Positions 45,158-54,144 are shown, counted from the first letter of the stretch. The stretch: 64,000 nt of DNA from Desulfobacterales bacterium (GCA_026984935.1 JALSRD010000106.1:1-64000); one strand, 5' to 3'. Translations and numbers: made by a program. The notes: a model not told the origin generated them from the sequence alone.

Positions 45158-45720
45158 CTGTGTCGCACCTCCGTTTTCCGGTGAGGCAGGCGCGCTGAGG
45201 CCTTGAGGTCGGCCACGTATTTCCGGCGCACCCGTCCCAGGTAAGCCAGCATATCATCCTGCATGTAGTCGACGTAGGTCCACGCAAGCGGTTGGAATAC
45301 CCCCTTGCGGTAGACCAGGGTCAAATCGGCGTATATCCCGCCGCCGATGTAAATGCGGTGTGCAAAATTCTTGGCACTGGCCAGAACGAAGCGTTCCCGC
45401 AGCAGGTAGCCGGGGTCGATATTCACGCGCCGCCGGCCCGCCAGGCTAAAACGCGCCTCCATCGTGTTGGTGCTGGCCTTGATGGCTGCCAGGCGTTCCT
45501 GCGCAATCAGTTCTTTGAAAGCCAGCATGCGCCGATACAGGGGACTTCCGAATTCGGCCGCGTAATAGCGGGTAAAATCAAAGTCCAGCCAGGGGCTCAC
45601 CACGTCGGGAGGCCCGAACTCGCCGACCAGCTGGCCCACAACTTCGGACAGCAGCGGACGCGCTTTCAAAAACAGGCTGATAACGAGCTTGGCGGGACTG
45701 GGCGCTTGCGGCCGGCTCAT
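45154..45720 (-). CDS. DUF4416 family protein
   Basis: A 188-residue soluble protein (start ATG 45720; a GTG or other start 15 bases upstream is possible). Family features are PAKLVISLFLKARPLL, SPWLDFDFTRYYAAEFG and NIDPGYLLRERFVLASAKN. DUF4416 genes are frequently next to yicC/gmk in Desulfobacterota; the function is not known. The sequence just upstream of its start matches the repeat motif TGCARGATTCAGGT. Confidence 0.82.
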   Translation of the reverse strand: MSRPQAPSPAKLVISLFLKARPLLSEVVGQLVGEFGPPDVVSPWLDFDFTRYYAAEFGSPLYRRMLAFKELIAQERLAAIKASTNTMEARFSLAGRRRVNIDPGYLLRERFVLASAKNFAHRIYIGGGIYADLTLVYRKGVFQPLAWTYVDYMQDDMLAYLGRVRRKYVADLKASARLPHRKTEVRHR

Positions 45721-45827
45721 ACCTGAATCCTGCATGCAAAAATGAAATAATTTTAAGACCCGGATAAGACACTGACCAGGGGTACTTGCACAAAGTAGTC
45801 TTTTGCTTTGACTTTTTCACCCTTCGG

Positions 45828-45841
45828 GCGACTCAGGTCGC
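45828..45841 (-). terminator. Possible weak terminator after the Trm112-like gene
   Basis: GCGAC-loop CTGA-GTCGC on the minus strand begins 11 bases after the stop of the Trm112-like gene. The following bases are CCGAAGGGTG and an A-rich stretch, without a T-run. Confidence 0.3.
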
Positions 45842-45851
45842 AATTCCGCTA

Positions 45852-46025
45852 CTACTCCCCGAGGGGTTTGGCCTCGTCGATGAGCATGATGGGGATGTCG
45901 TCCCGGATTTCGTACAGCAGTTTGCACTGGTCGCAGATGAGGCCGTCACCGGCTGAATTCAAATGAACCGCCCCCTTGCACTGGGGGCAGGCCAGGATCT
46001 CGAGAAGTTCTTTTGAAATACTCAT
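45852..46025 (-). CDS. Trm112-family small zinc protein
   Basis: A 57-residue protein with two cysteine pairs (LACPQCKG and ICDQCKLLYEI) and DDIPIMLIDEA, the classic Trm112/YcaR pattern. Start ATG 46025. Trm112 proteins bind and stabilise methyltransferases; in bacteria the partner is often unknown. It lies between hldE and DUF4416 on the same strand. Confidence 0.9.
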   Translation of the reverse strand: MSISKELLEILACPQCKGAVHLNSAGDGLICDQCKLLYEIRDDIPIMLIDEAKPLGE

Positions 46026-46077
46026 TTAGGCAGTCTCCGTTGCAAAATAATCCGTCTGCAGGCGTCAATGCCGTACG

Positions 46078-47559
46078 TTATCCCCGGGTGCCGGCCGACA
46101 ATACCCGACGCGTAATGTCAGTGGTGCTGTAGCCTTCGACCAGCGGCACCAGGCGGACCTCGCCGCCGTAGGACTCCACCAGGTCGCCACCCACCACATC
46201 CTCGCGCCGGTAGTCGGCGCCTTTGACCAGGACATCCGGTTTCAAGGTTTGAATCAGCTCCAGGGGCGTATCCTCGTCGAAGAGCAGCACCAGGTCAACG
46301 CTGGCCAGTGCACTTAAAATTGCGCAGCGGTCCCTTTCGTTCAGGATGGGCCGGCCGAGCCCCTTCAGGCGTTTTACCGAAACATCACTGTTTAATCCAA
46401 CGACAAGCCGGTCCCCCAGCACGCGGGCCTGGTGCAAAAGGTTGACGTGTCCGGGGTGCAGCAGGTCGAAGCAGCCGTTGGTAAAAACAACCCGTTCACC
46501 GGTGCTGCGCCAAGCCTGTACCTGCATGACGGCGGCATCCAGTCGCAGCATTTTGGCCGGCAGAGGCGAATGACGGCGCGGGTCTTCTATCTGCAGCGCC
46601 AGTTGAAGCTCCGCCAGGGTCACGGGCTGGGTACCCAGTTTGCCGACCACGATACCGGCGGCCAGGTTGGCCATACGGGCGGCGGCGGCCGTCGACATGC
46701 CGCGTGCCAGGCCGGCGGCCAGAACGGCAACCACCGTGTCGCCAGCCCCGGAAACATCGAAAACCTCCAGTGCGCGGGCGCGGATGCGTTCACAGGGTTG
46801 GCCCGGCGTGACCAGGGCCATGCCCTTCGAGCCGCAGGTCAAAAGCAGGTGGCGGAGGTTCAGCGCGGCAGCCGTCTCTTCAGCCGACGGCAACAGGTCG
46901 TCCGGCACCACAGTTGGCGTCAGGCCGGCGATCTGTTGCATTTCGGCCGTGTTGGGGGTGATGCAGCTGGCGTTGCGGTACCTTTCCCAGTCATCGCCCT
47001 TGGGATCGACCACTATGGGCAGGGACCGGCTGCGGCTACGCGCGATAATCGCCTGGCACAGCCCCGGCGACTGCAGCATGCCCTTGCCGTAATCCGACAA
47101 GACGACCGCCCGGCAGTGCACCAGGCATGCATCGATATGTTCCAGAAGCTGCTGTTGCAGCACATCCGAAAGCAGGGCCGTATCTTCTTCATCGAGCCGG
47201 AAGAGCTGCTGCGAGTTTGCGATCACACGCGTTTTGGTGACGGTGGGTCGTGCCGCATCCACCAGCAAACGGCCATTTATGGAGCGTTTGGCAACGATGC
47301 GCTCCAGACGCTGGCCGGAGGCGTCGTCACCGCGCACGCCGATCAGTGTGGTTGTACAGCCCAGCGCACTCAAATTGGATGCTACGTTGCCGGCGCCTCC
47401 CAGCGTTTCGGAGCTTTCCTTCAAACGCACCACGGGCACCGGCCCTTCCGGCGAGATGCGCTTCACCTCGCCCCACAGGTAGCGGTCCAGCATGATGTCG
47501 CCGACCACCAGAATATGGGCCTGTGAAAAGGAGATGCTTTCAGGCGACGCGTTGTACAT
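46078..47559 (-). CDS. hldE: Bifunctional heptose-7-phosphate kinase/heptose-1-phosphate adenylyltransferase
   Basis: About 493 residues. It makes ADP-D-glycero-manno-heptose for the LPS core. The N-terminal ribokinase-type domain has VVGDIMLDRYLWGEV, TLGGAGNVASNL and the C-terminal kinase motif VFDVSGAGDTVVAVLA. The nucleotidyltransferase domain has FTNGCFDLLHPGHVNLL and VEGYSTTDI. ATG 47559 has GGAG 6 bases upstream; ATG 47571 is in frame. The kinase and transferase are fused, as in E. coli HldE. Confidence 0.93.
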   Translation of the reverse strand: MYNASPESISFSQAHILVVGDIMLDRYLWGEVKRISPEGPVPVVRLKESSETLGGAGNVASNLSALGCTTTLIGVRGDDASGQRLERIVAKRSINGRLLVDAARPTVTKTRVIANSQQLFRLDEEDTALLSDVLQQQLLEHIDACLVHCRAVVLSDYGKGMLQSPGLCQAIIARSRSRSLPIVVDPKGDDWERYRNASCITPNTAEMQQIAGLTPTVVPDDLLPSAEETAAALNLRHLLLTCGSKGMALVTPGQPCERIRARALEVFDVSGAGDTVVAVLAAGLARGMSTAAAARMANLAAGIVVGKLGTQPVTLAELQLALQIEDPRRHSPLPAKMLRLDAAVMQVQAWRSTGERVVFTNGCFDLLHPGHVNLLHQARVLGDRLVVGLNSDVSVKRLKGLGRPILNERDRCAILSALASVDLVLLFDEDTPLELIQTLKPDVLVKGADYRREDVVGGDLVESYGGEVRLVPLVEGYSTTDITRRVLSAGTRG

Positions 47560-47585
47560 TGAAGACTCCATGTGTCGGCCGCTGT

Positions 47586-48536
47586 TTAGGCGGCTTCGGT
47601 TTCATAGATGGCCGAGGCCAGCAGCGGAATCATAATCTCATGATGCCCGGTGAGGGCATATCCCCGGCCGCCGGGTGCCACGGGCCGCCGGACGATATTG
47701 GTCAGCGGCCGATAGTGCTGGAGCATATCGAAATTGGCCGTTGTGAAATCCACGACGTCATGGCCCAGGTTGCGTGCCATGGACAGTGCTTTCAGAAAAA
47801 CCTCCGGCATGATCACGGCACTGCCGAAATTGAGTACCACCCCACCTCCGCCCAGCCGGGCGACCGTGGCGCCGAAAATCCGGAAATCGCGCATGCTGGC
47901 CGTTCCGATAGCCGCCCCGTCCGCTGAAGGGTGCTGGTGCACGATGTCCGTTCCCAACGCCACGTGCAACGTGTAGGGTATGTTCAGCCGGTAGCAGCAG
48001 GTGATCAATGCCCGTTCGAGAAACGGCGCCTGTTCGTCAATGAGCATGGCCCCCACGGCCTCGCCGAAGCCTTCACCGCTTGCCGCCGCCCTTCGGGCGG
48101 CACCGTTGACCAGCGCCGCCGTGTCCGCGGCCATACCGAAAGAGCCGTCGTCCAGGCTGCTGTCCACATCCTCGGAAGTGTGGCCGCAGCGTGCCAGCTC
48201 GGTATCGTGAATTGCGGCAGCGCCGTTCGAAGCCAGATGCGAAATGAACCCGCGCGCGGCCAGGTCGGCCAGCACCGGGCTGCAGCCCGCCTTGATGACA
48301 TGGCCGCCGATCATCACCAGCACCGGTCTGTCACTGCGCCGAGCCTTCACGACGGCGTGCGCCACGGCCTTTAAGTCGCGGGCTTTCAGTAAATTCGGCA
48401 GGCCGTTGAAAAACTCGCGCATGCGCATCCCGGCCACGGGGGGCCGCGCTTCGGCCGCGGTCTTCACCTTGGAGCGGCGCTGGCGTGCCGAGTAGGTCAC
48501 GACTCCCGCAGGATCGATCTCCGCATAACGGCCCAT
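47586..48536 (-). CDS. Conserved protein, deoxyhypusine-synthase-like pattern
   Basis: About 316 residues. The conserved stretches are VLVMIGGHVIKAGCSPVLADLA, HLASNGAAAIHDTELA, TLHVALGTDIVHQHP and GGGVVLNFGSAVIMPEVF. This resembles a family found next to heptose-synthesis genes in Geobacter and relatives; the Rossmann-like motifs recall deoxyhypusine synthase, but the substrate is not known. It is followed within 30 bases by hldE, which hints at LPS-core or sugar-nucleotide chemistry. Confidence 0.65.
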   Translation of the reverse strand: MGRYAEIDPAGVVTYSARQRRSKVKTAAEARPPVAGMRMREFFNGLPNLLKARDLKAVAHAVVKARRSDRPVLVMIGGHVIKAGCSPVLADLAARGFISHLASNGAAAIHDTELARCGHTSEDVDSSLDDGSFGMAADTAALVNGAARRAAASGEGFGEAVGAMLIDEQAPFLERALITCCYRLNIPYTLHVALGTDIVHQHPSADGAAIGTASMRDFRIFGATVARLGGGGVVLNFGSAVIMPEVFLKALSMARNLGHDVVDFTTANFDMLQHYRPLTNIVRRPVAPGGRGYALTGHHEIMIPLLASAIYETEAA

Positions 48537-48840
48537 GGTTTTTCCCTTTTGCACAGCCTTCCAGTCACCCGGGACGGCAGGCCGCCCGGTCTGAAAACGC
48601 CAATGCTTCGCCTTAAATCAAACGTGAGGTACCGAAAAAGGCTGAAACAACTTGATCCATTCTGAAATTCAGTGCATTACATGCTTTAAGAGATAAAAAA
48701 CACGGCAAAAACGTGCGTTCGGATAAGGGGAAATATCCCCAATCAACCGGGAAAATGCAAGGGGAAATTAAAAAGGGCGTGAAAAGTCCCCCGGATGTGC
48801 CGGAATCACGAAAGCCGGCGTCTGCAAAAAAAGAAAGGGA
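48537..48840. other. Divergent intergenic region
   Basis: 304 bases between the minus-strand hldE group and the plus-strand CDF transporter. It presumably holds both promoters. I see no clear consensus promoter, hairpin or gene in it. Confidence 0.4.
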
Positions 48841-49767
48841 ATGCCAAGGGCCATGTCTGCTTCTGCATCGAAAAAAGTCATTTACGCCGCACTTGCCGGC
48901 AACCTGGCGATTGCGGTCACCAAATTTATCGCCGCCGGCATAACCGGCAGCGCCGCCATGCTGTCCGAAGGGATTCATTCCATCGTGGACACCGGCAACC
49001 AGGGGCTTCTGCTCTACGGTCTGCGGCGCGCGCAAAAACCGGCGGACGCGCACTTTCCCTTCGGCTACGGTAAGGAGGTGTACTTCTGGAGTTTTGTGGT
49101 GGCCCTGCTGATCTTTGCCGTGGGCGCGGGGGCTTCGATCTATGAGGGCCTGCGCCGCTTCGTTCATCCGGAGTCCATGGAAAGGGTCATGGTCAACTAC
49201 ATCGTACTGGGGCTCGCCATGCTTTTCGAAGGTGCATCCTGGTTTTTCGCGCTGCGGGAATTTTCCAAAACCAAGGGGCGGCGGGGGTTTATCGAGGCCG
49301 TTCACCGGGGCAAAAACCCGTCGCTGTTCGTGGTGCTGTTTGAAGACTCGGCGGCCATGCTGGGGCTGCTGGTGGCCCTGGCCGGCATAGCACTGGGCCA
49401 AATCACCGGCAACACACGCTACGACGGGCTGGCCTCCATTGTCATCGGCCTCATCTTGGGCGGCACGGCGACCTGGCTGGCATACGAAACCAAAGGCCTG
49501 CTGGTGGGCGAAAGCGCCCTGCCCGAAGTGGTGCGCGACATTCGGCACATAGCCGGCCAATGCCCTGAAATCGAGCATGTCAACGAGGTGCTGACCCTGC
49601 ACATGGGGCCTGAATTCATCCTGGTAAACCTGAGCGTCGATTTTAAAAACAGCATCTCCGCCGCCGAGGTGGAGCGCACCATTCAGCGGCTGGATAGGCG
49701 CATCAAGCAGGCGCACCCCCTGGTCCGGCGCGTGTTTGTCGAAGGCGAGGCACGCCGCGTGCGCTAG
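48841..49767 (+). CDS. Cation diffusion facilitator family transporter
   Basis: A 308-residue membrane protein with about six helices. Metal site one is SEGIHSIVDTGNQG (H, D), and the second is FVVLFEDSAAMLGL, with Glu where HxxxD is usual, as in ZNT9-like members. A C-terminal cytoplasmic domain follows. It exports divalent metal such as zinc or manganese (inferred). ATG 48841 and ATG 48853 are both possible; each has AGGG nearby at short spacing. Confidence 0.87.
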   Translation: MPRAMSASASKKVIYAALAGNLAIAVTKFIAAGITGSAAMLSEGIHSIVDTGNQGLLLYGLRRAQKPADAHFPFGYGKEVYFWSFVVALLIFAVGAGASIYEGLRRFVHPESMERVMVNYIVLGLAMLFEGASWFFALREFSKTKGRRGFIEAVHRGKNPSLFVVLFEDSAAMLGLLVALAGIALGQITGNTRYDGLASIVIGLILGGTATWLAYETKGLLVGESALPEVVRDIRHIAGQCPEIEHVNEVLTLHMGPEFILVNLSVDFKNSISAAEVERTIQRLDRRIKQAHPLVRRVFVEGEARRVR

Positions 49768-49830
49768 CCGCCGCCCGCATTTTCAGCCCCTCCCGAAAAT
49801 CCCGGAAAGTTCTACCCGCCGGGCTGGCTA

Positions 49831-50106
49831 CTACTCTTCCGGCCAACGCAGTTCGACGATAGTGGCTCCCCAGCCGCCGGCCTGTGCCGGCGCATCCCGG
49901 AAAGCGCGCACCAGCGGGCAGGTCTTCAGGATGTGTTGCACCCGGTGTTTGAGGATGCCGCGGCCCTTGCCGTGGACCACCCGCACCGTGTATATTCCCT
50001 TATCGATGCAGCAGCGAAAATACTCGGGCAACAGCCCGGCCACCTCCCGTGGTTTGAACGTATGCAGGTCGATGACATCACCGATCCGGACTTCAACGGG
50101 TTCCAC
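49831..50106 (-). CDS. Stand-alone Smr-domain protein
   Basis: A 91-residue small MutS-related domain. Signature stretches are IDLHTFKPREVAG and VRVVHGKGRGILKHRVQ. Smr domains nick DNA or cleave stalled-ribosome mRNA. GTG 50106, two bases after the ispH-ubiA stop with GGCGGG upstream, was preferred to GTG 50136, which overlaps it. Confidence 0.85.
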   Translation of the reverse strand: MEPVEVRIGDVIDLHTFKPREVAGLLPEYFRCCIDKGIYTVRVVHGKGRGILKHRVQHILKTCPLVRAFRDAPAQAGGWGATIVELRWPEE

Positions 50107-50108
50107 CT

Positions 50109-51848
50109 TTACATACCCGCCGCCAGCCGGCTCCACAGGAAAGCGGCCAGCCCGGTGAGAATAAAATGGAAGTCCACCAAAAGTTCGAAACGGATGCCGC
50201 GGGGCCGCAGGCCGCGTTCATAAGCCGCAATCAGGGCATACATCAGGGCCGAACAGGCCGCCAGGATGTATCCCAGGCTGGGGAGCAGTCCCAGCAGGCT
50301 GGAGATGCCCAGGAAAAACGGCAGTGCCAGCAGCAGCGACTTCAGAAGTTTCATGGCCCGCTGTTCGCCGATGAGAAGCGGGATGGTTTCACGGCCTACG
50401 AGACGGTCGCCGTGGATATCGAGGATTTCGAAAAAAACGGTCCGCGCAAATACCAGTCCACCGCACCAGATAAAAACCAGCAGTGTTTTCAGGGAAATGC
50501 CACGGCCGGCCGCCAGGGCCGGCAGAGCGGCGGCCACCACCCCCCAGGCCAGCGAAATCAAGGTGGTTTTGGAGCCCGGAATATCGCTCAGCCGGCGGTA
50601 CCTGCCGCCGGACAGCCGCCTGGGCACCAGGCTCAACTTGTAGGACAGGCCCAGCAGGGTCATCACCAGCAGCAGAACGAAGGGTGTCCAGCCGGCGGCG
50701 AATGCCGCCGCCAGGCCGGCAAATCCGGCCACACCGGCGATGACCGAAAGGATTTTTTTATGATCGGTGTAAAAAGCCGCCCGTTCAGGGTCGTTGTACA
50801 GGTCAGCCTTGATGCCGAAAATATTGTTTAAAATGTGCATGGACAGCACGTAAGACATGGCAATCAGGACAAAGATCCGGTTTCCGGAAATTTCCTGGAG
50901 CCGGCTGCAGGCATAGGCCAGCGAGCCCGCCCCCACACACAGGTAGAGGCTGGTCAGAAGCAGCGTGCGCTGCAGGTTGAACAGAGACCTCCGCACCCCC
51001 CTGGAGTGCCGGTAAGGCAGATCCTCGATGGCCTGGAGCACGCGCCGCATAATCCAGTTGGGCGTGGAAGCGCCGGCGGTAATGCCCACGGCATGCGCTG
51101 ACTTCAGGGCCTCCAGATCGAGATCGGCCTCGGTTTCCACATGGTAGGCGGGTTTACCGCTCTGCCGGGCGATTTCCGCCAGGCGCTTGGTGTTGCCGCT
51201 GCTGCGTCCGCCGACCACCACGACCGCATCCACACTGTCGGCCAGCGCTTTGATCTCGGCCTGCCGTTTTTCGGTGGAGTCGCAGATGGTGTTAAACAGC
51301 TTGTAGTGCGGCCGGTTTCGCGCCGTCCATTGGGCCACGCGCTCAAACAGCTGCGTGTTCTGGGTGGTCTGGGAAACGATGATGGCCTTTTCAAAAGCTG
51401 GCAACGCCTCGAGCTGTTCCAGACTCTCGACGACGTGGCCCGCCCCCCCGGTGTGGCCCAAAAGGCCCACGACTTCGGGGTGCGTCGCGTTGCCCAGGAT
51501 GATCGGCGTATACCCCTTTTTCACGAACTGGATAATGATCTGCTGGACCTTGATCACGCGCGGACAGGTGGCATCGATCACCGTAAATCCGGCGGCTTCC
51601 AGCCTGTCCCTGTCCCCCGGGGGAACACCGTGCGCCCGGATCAGCACGGTGCCGGTGCCCTGATCGGGGATTTCATCTAAAATGGAGATCCCCTTTTGCT
51701 CCAGCAGGTCGATGATCTGTGGATTGTGGATCAGGGGGCCGTAAGTGTATATGGGGCCGGCATGTTGGGCCGGAGTGTCCAGGGCTGTTTCCACGGCCCT
51801 GCGTACCCCCATGCAAAAACCCGCGGTTTTAGCAGTCACGATTTTCAT
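50109..51848 (-). CDS. ispH: IspH fused to a UbiA-type prenyltransferase
   Basis: A 579-residue two-domain protein. Residues 1 to about 280 are HMBPP reductase, last step of the MEP pathway: [4Fe-4S] ligands C12, C95 and C189; substrate residues H42, H73 and H123; GASTPNWI near the end. Residues about 285-579 form a polytopic membrane domain with the UbiA diphosphate motifs KADLYND and DIHGDRLVGRETIP. No stop or frameshift separates the two. The UbiA half would attach an isoprenoid to an unknown acceptor. It should anchor IspH at the membrane. Confidence 0.9.
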   Translation of the reverse strand: MKIVTAKTAGFCMGVRRAVETALDTPAQHAGPIYTYGPLIHNPQIIDLLEQKGISILDEIPDQGTGTVLIRAHGVPPGDRDRLEAAGFTVIDATCPRVIKVQQIIIQFVKKGYTPIILGNATHPEVVGLLGHTGGAGHVVESLEQLEALPAFEKAIIVSQTTQNTQLFERVAQWTARNRPHYKLFNTICDSTEKRQAEIKALADSVDAVVVVGGRSSGNTKRLAEIARQSGKPAYHVETEADLDLEALKSAHAVGITAGASTPNWIMRRVLQAIEDLPYRHSRGVRRSLFNLQRTLLLTSLYLCVGAGSLAYACSRLQEISGNRIFVLIAMSYVLSMHILNNIFGIKADLYNDPERAAFYTDHKKILSVIAGVAGFAGLAAAFAAGWTPFVLLLVMTLLGLSYKLSLVPRRLSGGRYRRLSDIPGSKTTLISLAWGVVAAALPALAAGRGISLKTLLVFIWCGGLVFARTVFFEILDIHGDRLVGRETIPLLIGEQRAMKLLKSLLLALPFFLGISSLLGLLPSLGYILAACSALMYALIAAYERGLRPRGIRFELLVDFHFILTGLAAFLWSRLAAGM

Positions 51849-51994
51849 GGGTTATATCGGCCGCGCACCAAACGGGCGCATACGCCCGGGAGCGGCGACA
51901 GCCGCCCGTCCGGGGTGCAGGCCGGATCCGCCTGCGGTTTCATCGATTGCAATTTACACAGCGTTTAACGAGCCACGGATGTCAAAATCCATCT

Positions 51995-52189
51995 TCAGCC
52001 GGTCGTAGCCCTCAGATAAATCTTGTGATCCACGAGTTCGAGGGATTCGATGCGCGCCCTGAGCAGTTTCTGCTCACCGAAGATATTTCGCAAAAGGAGC
52101 GCCTCTCCTTCGGGTTCGACGGTATCAACGGCTTCCATGACGAGCTTTTCCCCGCCATCTTCAATCAGGTATGCACTGGCTTCACACAT
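51995..52189 (-). CDS. cooT: CooT-family nickel-binding protein
   Basis: A 64-residue protein beginning MCEASAYLIEDGGEK with Cys2, the nickel ligand of CooT in Rhodospirillum rubrum CO dehydrogenase maturation. Related small proteins occur in many anaerobes, so CODH/ACS nickel insertion is a likely but unproven role. It overlaps the DUF3842 gene by 8 bases and lies 40 kb from the acs genes. Confidence 0.82.
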   Translation of the reverse strand: MCEASAYLIEDGGEKLVMEAVDTVEPEGEALLLRNIFGEQKLLRARIESLELVDHKIYLRATTG

Positions 52190-52649
52190 GGTCTTCCCCT
52201 ATGACTGGTTTGGCACCTCTGGCGGTGCCACCGGATTTAAGATAACCATCCAGGTTTTTTTCGATCAGTACGTCGATCAGTCGGGGCAGCGGAAGCAGTG
52301 AGACCCCGACGATTTCCACGCTTTCCTGAGAAAGCGGGATCAGAATCTTGCGCGCCGGGCTGCTGGCAACAGCCTCGGCGATGCCGGCCGTCACCTCGCC
52401 CATCATGGCATGCGCCAGCACAACGGCGATGGAGCCGATGATCACATCGGCTTCAGCAACCGTGCGCAAAATGGCGTTTTCGCCGGATGCTCCCCGGTTG
52501 GCACGGGCCTTGAGCATCTGGGCCGTGGCAATGGCGTTGGTGCCCAGAGCGTTGATCTCGACCGTTTCGCCGTATTTTTCCTTCAGTTTTTTAATTACGG
52601 CGGCACCGATGCCACCGCCCTGGCCATCAATCACACAGATTCGCTTCAT
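52182..52649 (-). CDS. DUF3842 family protein
   Basis: A 155-residue protein with a glycine-rich nucleotide-binding-like N-terminus (RICVIDGQGGGIGAAVIKKLKEKYG), ALGTNAIATAQMLKARANRGASGENAI and VIIGSIAVVLAHAMMGEVT. ATG 52649 was chosen from the family N-terminus. DUF3842 genes often sit next to cooT, suggesting a joint role in metal handling; no activity is known. Confidence 0.83.
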   Translation of the reverse strand: MKRICVIDGQGGGIGAAVIKKLKEKYGETVEINALGTNAIATAQMLKARANRGASGENAILRTVAEADVIIGSIAVVLAHAMMGEVTAGIAEAVASSPARKILIPLSQESVEIVGVSLLPLPRLIDVLIEKNLDGYLKSGGTARGAKPVIGEDHV

Positions 52650-52683
52650 GGCTTTCCCCCGGCTGCCGGGCTGGCCCGCAACT

Positions 52684-53205
52684 TCACAGTTTGGCGATTT
52701 TTCTCCGCCTGCGGCGCTCACGTTTCGACGGCTTGCGGCGCGGGCCTTTTTTACGGGTGGTCGGCGTCCAGCCATCGCACGCGTCATATCCTGTGTCACG
52801 GCTGCCGCCGGCGACGGTCAGCATCAGCCGCTGCTCGAATTCCGGCGAACTCAGCGTCGCACTGCCCCGGGCGGCACAGAAATCGGCCACCGCACGGTCG
52901 GAGCTGACCACCAGCGCCCGCTGCCGTTCGCGTGCGGCCATACTTTTAATGACCGTGTCGGCGAGTTCGCCGCGCCGTGAATAGATGACTTCGATGCCCC
53001 GGGTATAGTTCTTCTGCCGGGCGTAGTGCGGCGCCCGGGTGCCGTCAAAAACAACCGTAACCGCATGCCCCCGGACCTGTTTATAGGCAGCCAGCTGGTC
53101 GATGAGCGCCTCCCGGCCAAGCTGTATATCCTGATTCTCGACTTCGCTCAGGTAGGCGGATTGGCGGATCAGGTTGTACCCGTCCACGATGATATGCAGC
53201 GCCAA
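52684..53205 (-). CDS. YacP-like NYN (PIN-like) nuclease
   Basis: A 173-residue protein with the NYN pattern IIVDGYNLIRQSA, VVFDGTRAP, ELADTVIKSMA and VVSSDRAVADF. The last 25 residues are basic (KKGPRRKPSKRERRRRRKIAKL region) and probably bind RNA. YacP/Rae1 proteins cleave mRNA on ribosomes. It is downstream of parB, 17 bases apart. Confidence 0.85.
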   Translation of the reverse strand: MALHIIVDGYNLIRQSAYLSEVENQDIQLGREALIDQLAAYKQVRGHAVTVVFDGTRAPHYARQKNYTRGIEVIYSRRGELADTVIKSMAARERQRALVVSSDRAVADFCAARGSATLSSPEFEQRLMLTVAGGSRDTGYDACDGWTPTTRKKGPRRKPSKRERRRRRKIAKL

Positions 53206-53222
53206 AGCACCTTCTTTTCGGA

Positions 53223-54131
53223 TCAGAAACCGATTTTCTCAAACAGGGCCAGCAGGCGGTCGAGGTCCTCATCGCCGTAAAACTCAATTTCGAGATGGCC
53301 GCGCCGGCCACGCCGTTTAATCTGCACGCGGGTGCCCAGTCCGCGCGACAACCGCAGGGCCACGTCCTGGAGATAAACCTGCATTGAATCTGTTGCGGGC
53401 TGCGAAGGGCCAGACGGCCCCGCGTTAAGCTTTTTAACCAGCGCTTCGGTCTGGCGTACGGAAAGTCCTTTGACCTTTATACGCTGCCACGCGTTGATCT
53501 GCTGGCCGGCGGTTTTCAGCGCCAGCAACGCGCGGGCATGCCCCATGCTCAGGGCACCCTTGCGGATGTCGCTCTGGACCGGCTGCGGCAGCTGGCGCAG
53601 ACGCAGCATATTGGCAATCGCCGGCCGGCTTTTGCCGACCCGTGCGGCGACCTGTTCCTGGGTAAGCTTGAAGTCGTGTATCAGCCGCTGGTAGGCGTCG
53701 GCTTCCTCCATGGCGTTCAGGTCTGCGCGCTGAACATTTTCGATTATGGACAATTCCAGCAGCTCGCGCTCGCTGATGGCCTTGATAATCACCGGCACAC
53801 GGCGCATCCCGGCCATTTTGGCCGCCCGCAGCCGCCGCTCACCGGCGATGAGCTCGTACCCCGCATCGTCTTTGCGCACCAGCAGGGGCGAGATGACCCC
53901 CTGCTCCCGAATCGACCGGCACAGCGCCTGCAGTTCATCGGCATCGAACTGCCGCCGCGGCTGGTAGCGGTTGGCCCGTATCTGCCGGATATCGCACTGC
54001 AGGTACTCTGCCGATGGATTGGCAAATACGTCCAGGTCGGGGATCAGCGCATCGATGCCGCGACCCAACGCTTTTTTGGGCCTGGATCTTACCTTTTCAG
54101 CGGGCGTCCGGCGGGTTGTTTTTTTGGGCAT
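53223..54131 (-). CDS. parB: Chromosome-partitioning protein ParB
   Basis: A 302-residue CTPase/DNA-binding protein. The N-terminal ALGRGIDALIPD is followed by NRYQPRRQFD, VISPLLVRKDDAGYELIAGERRLRAAK, an HTH (TQEQVAARVGKSRPAIANMLRL) and a C-terminal dimer domain. It follows parA by 13 bases. I found no perfect parS site (TGTTTCACGTGAAACA) in the window by eye. Confidence 0.94.
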   Translation of the reverse strand: MPKKTTRRTPAEKVRSRPKKALGRGIDALIPDLDVFANPSAEYLQCDIRQIRANRYQPRRQFDADELQALCRSIREQGVISPLLVRKDDAGYELIAGERRLRAAKMAGMRRVPVIIKAISERELLELSIIENVQRADLNAMEEADAYQRLIHDFKLTQEQVAARVGKSRPAIANMLRLRQLPQPVQSDIRKGALSMGHARALLALKTAGQQINAWQRIKVKGLSVRQTEALVKKLNAGPSGPSQPATDSMQVYLQDVALRLSRGLGTRVQIKRRGRRGHLEIEFYGDEDLDRLLALFEKIGF

Positions 54132-54144
54132 ACAGCACCTTGGT

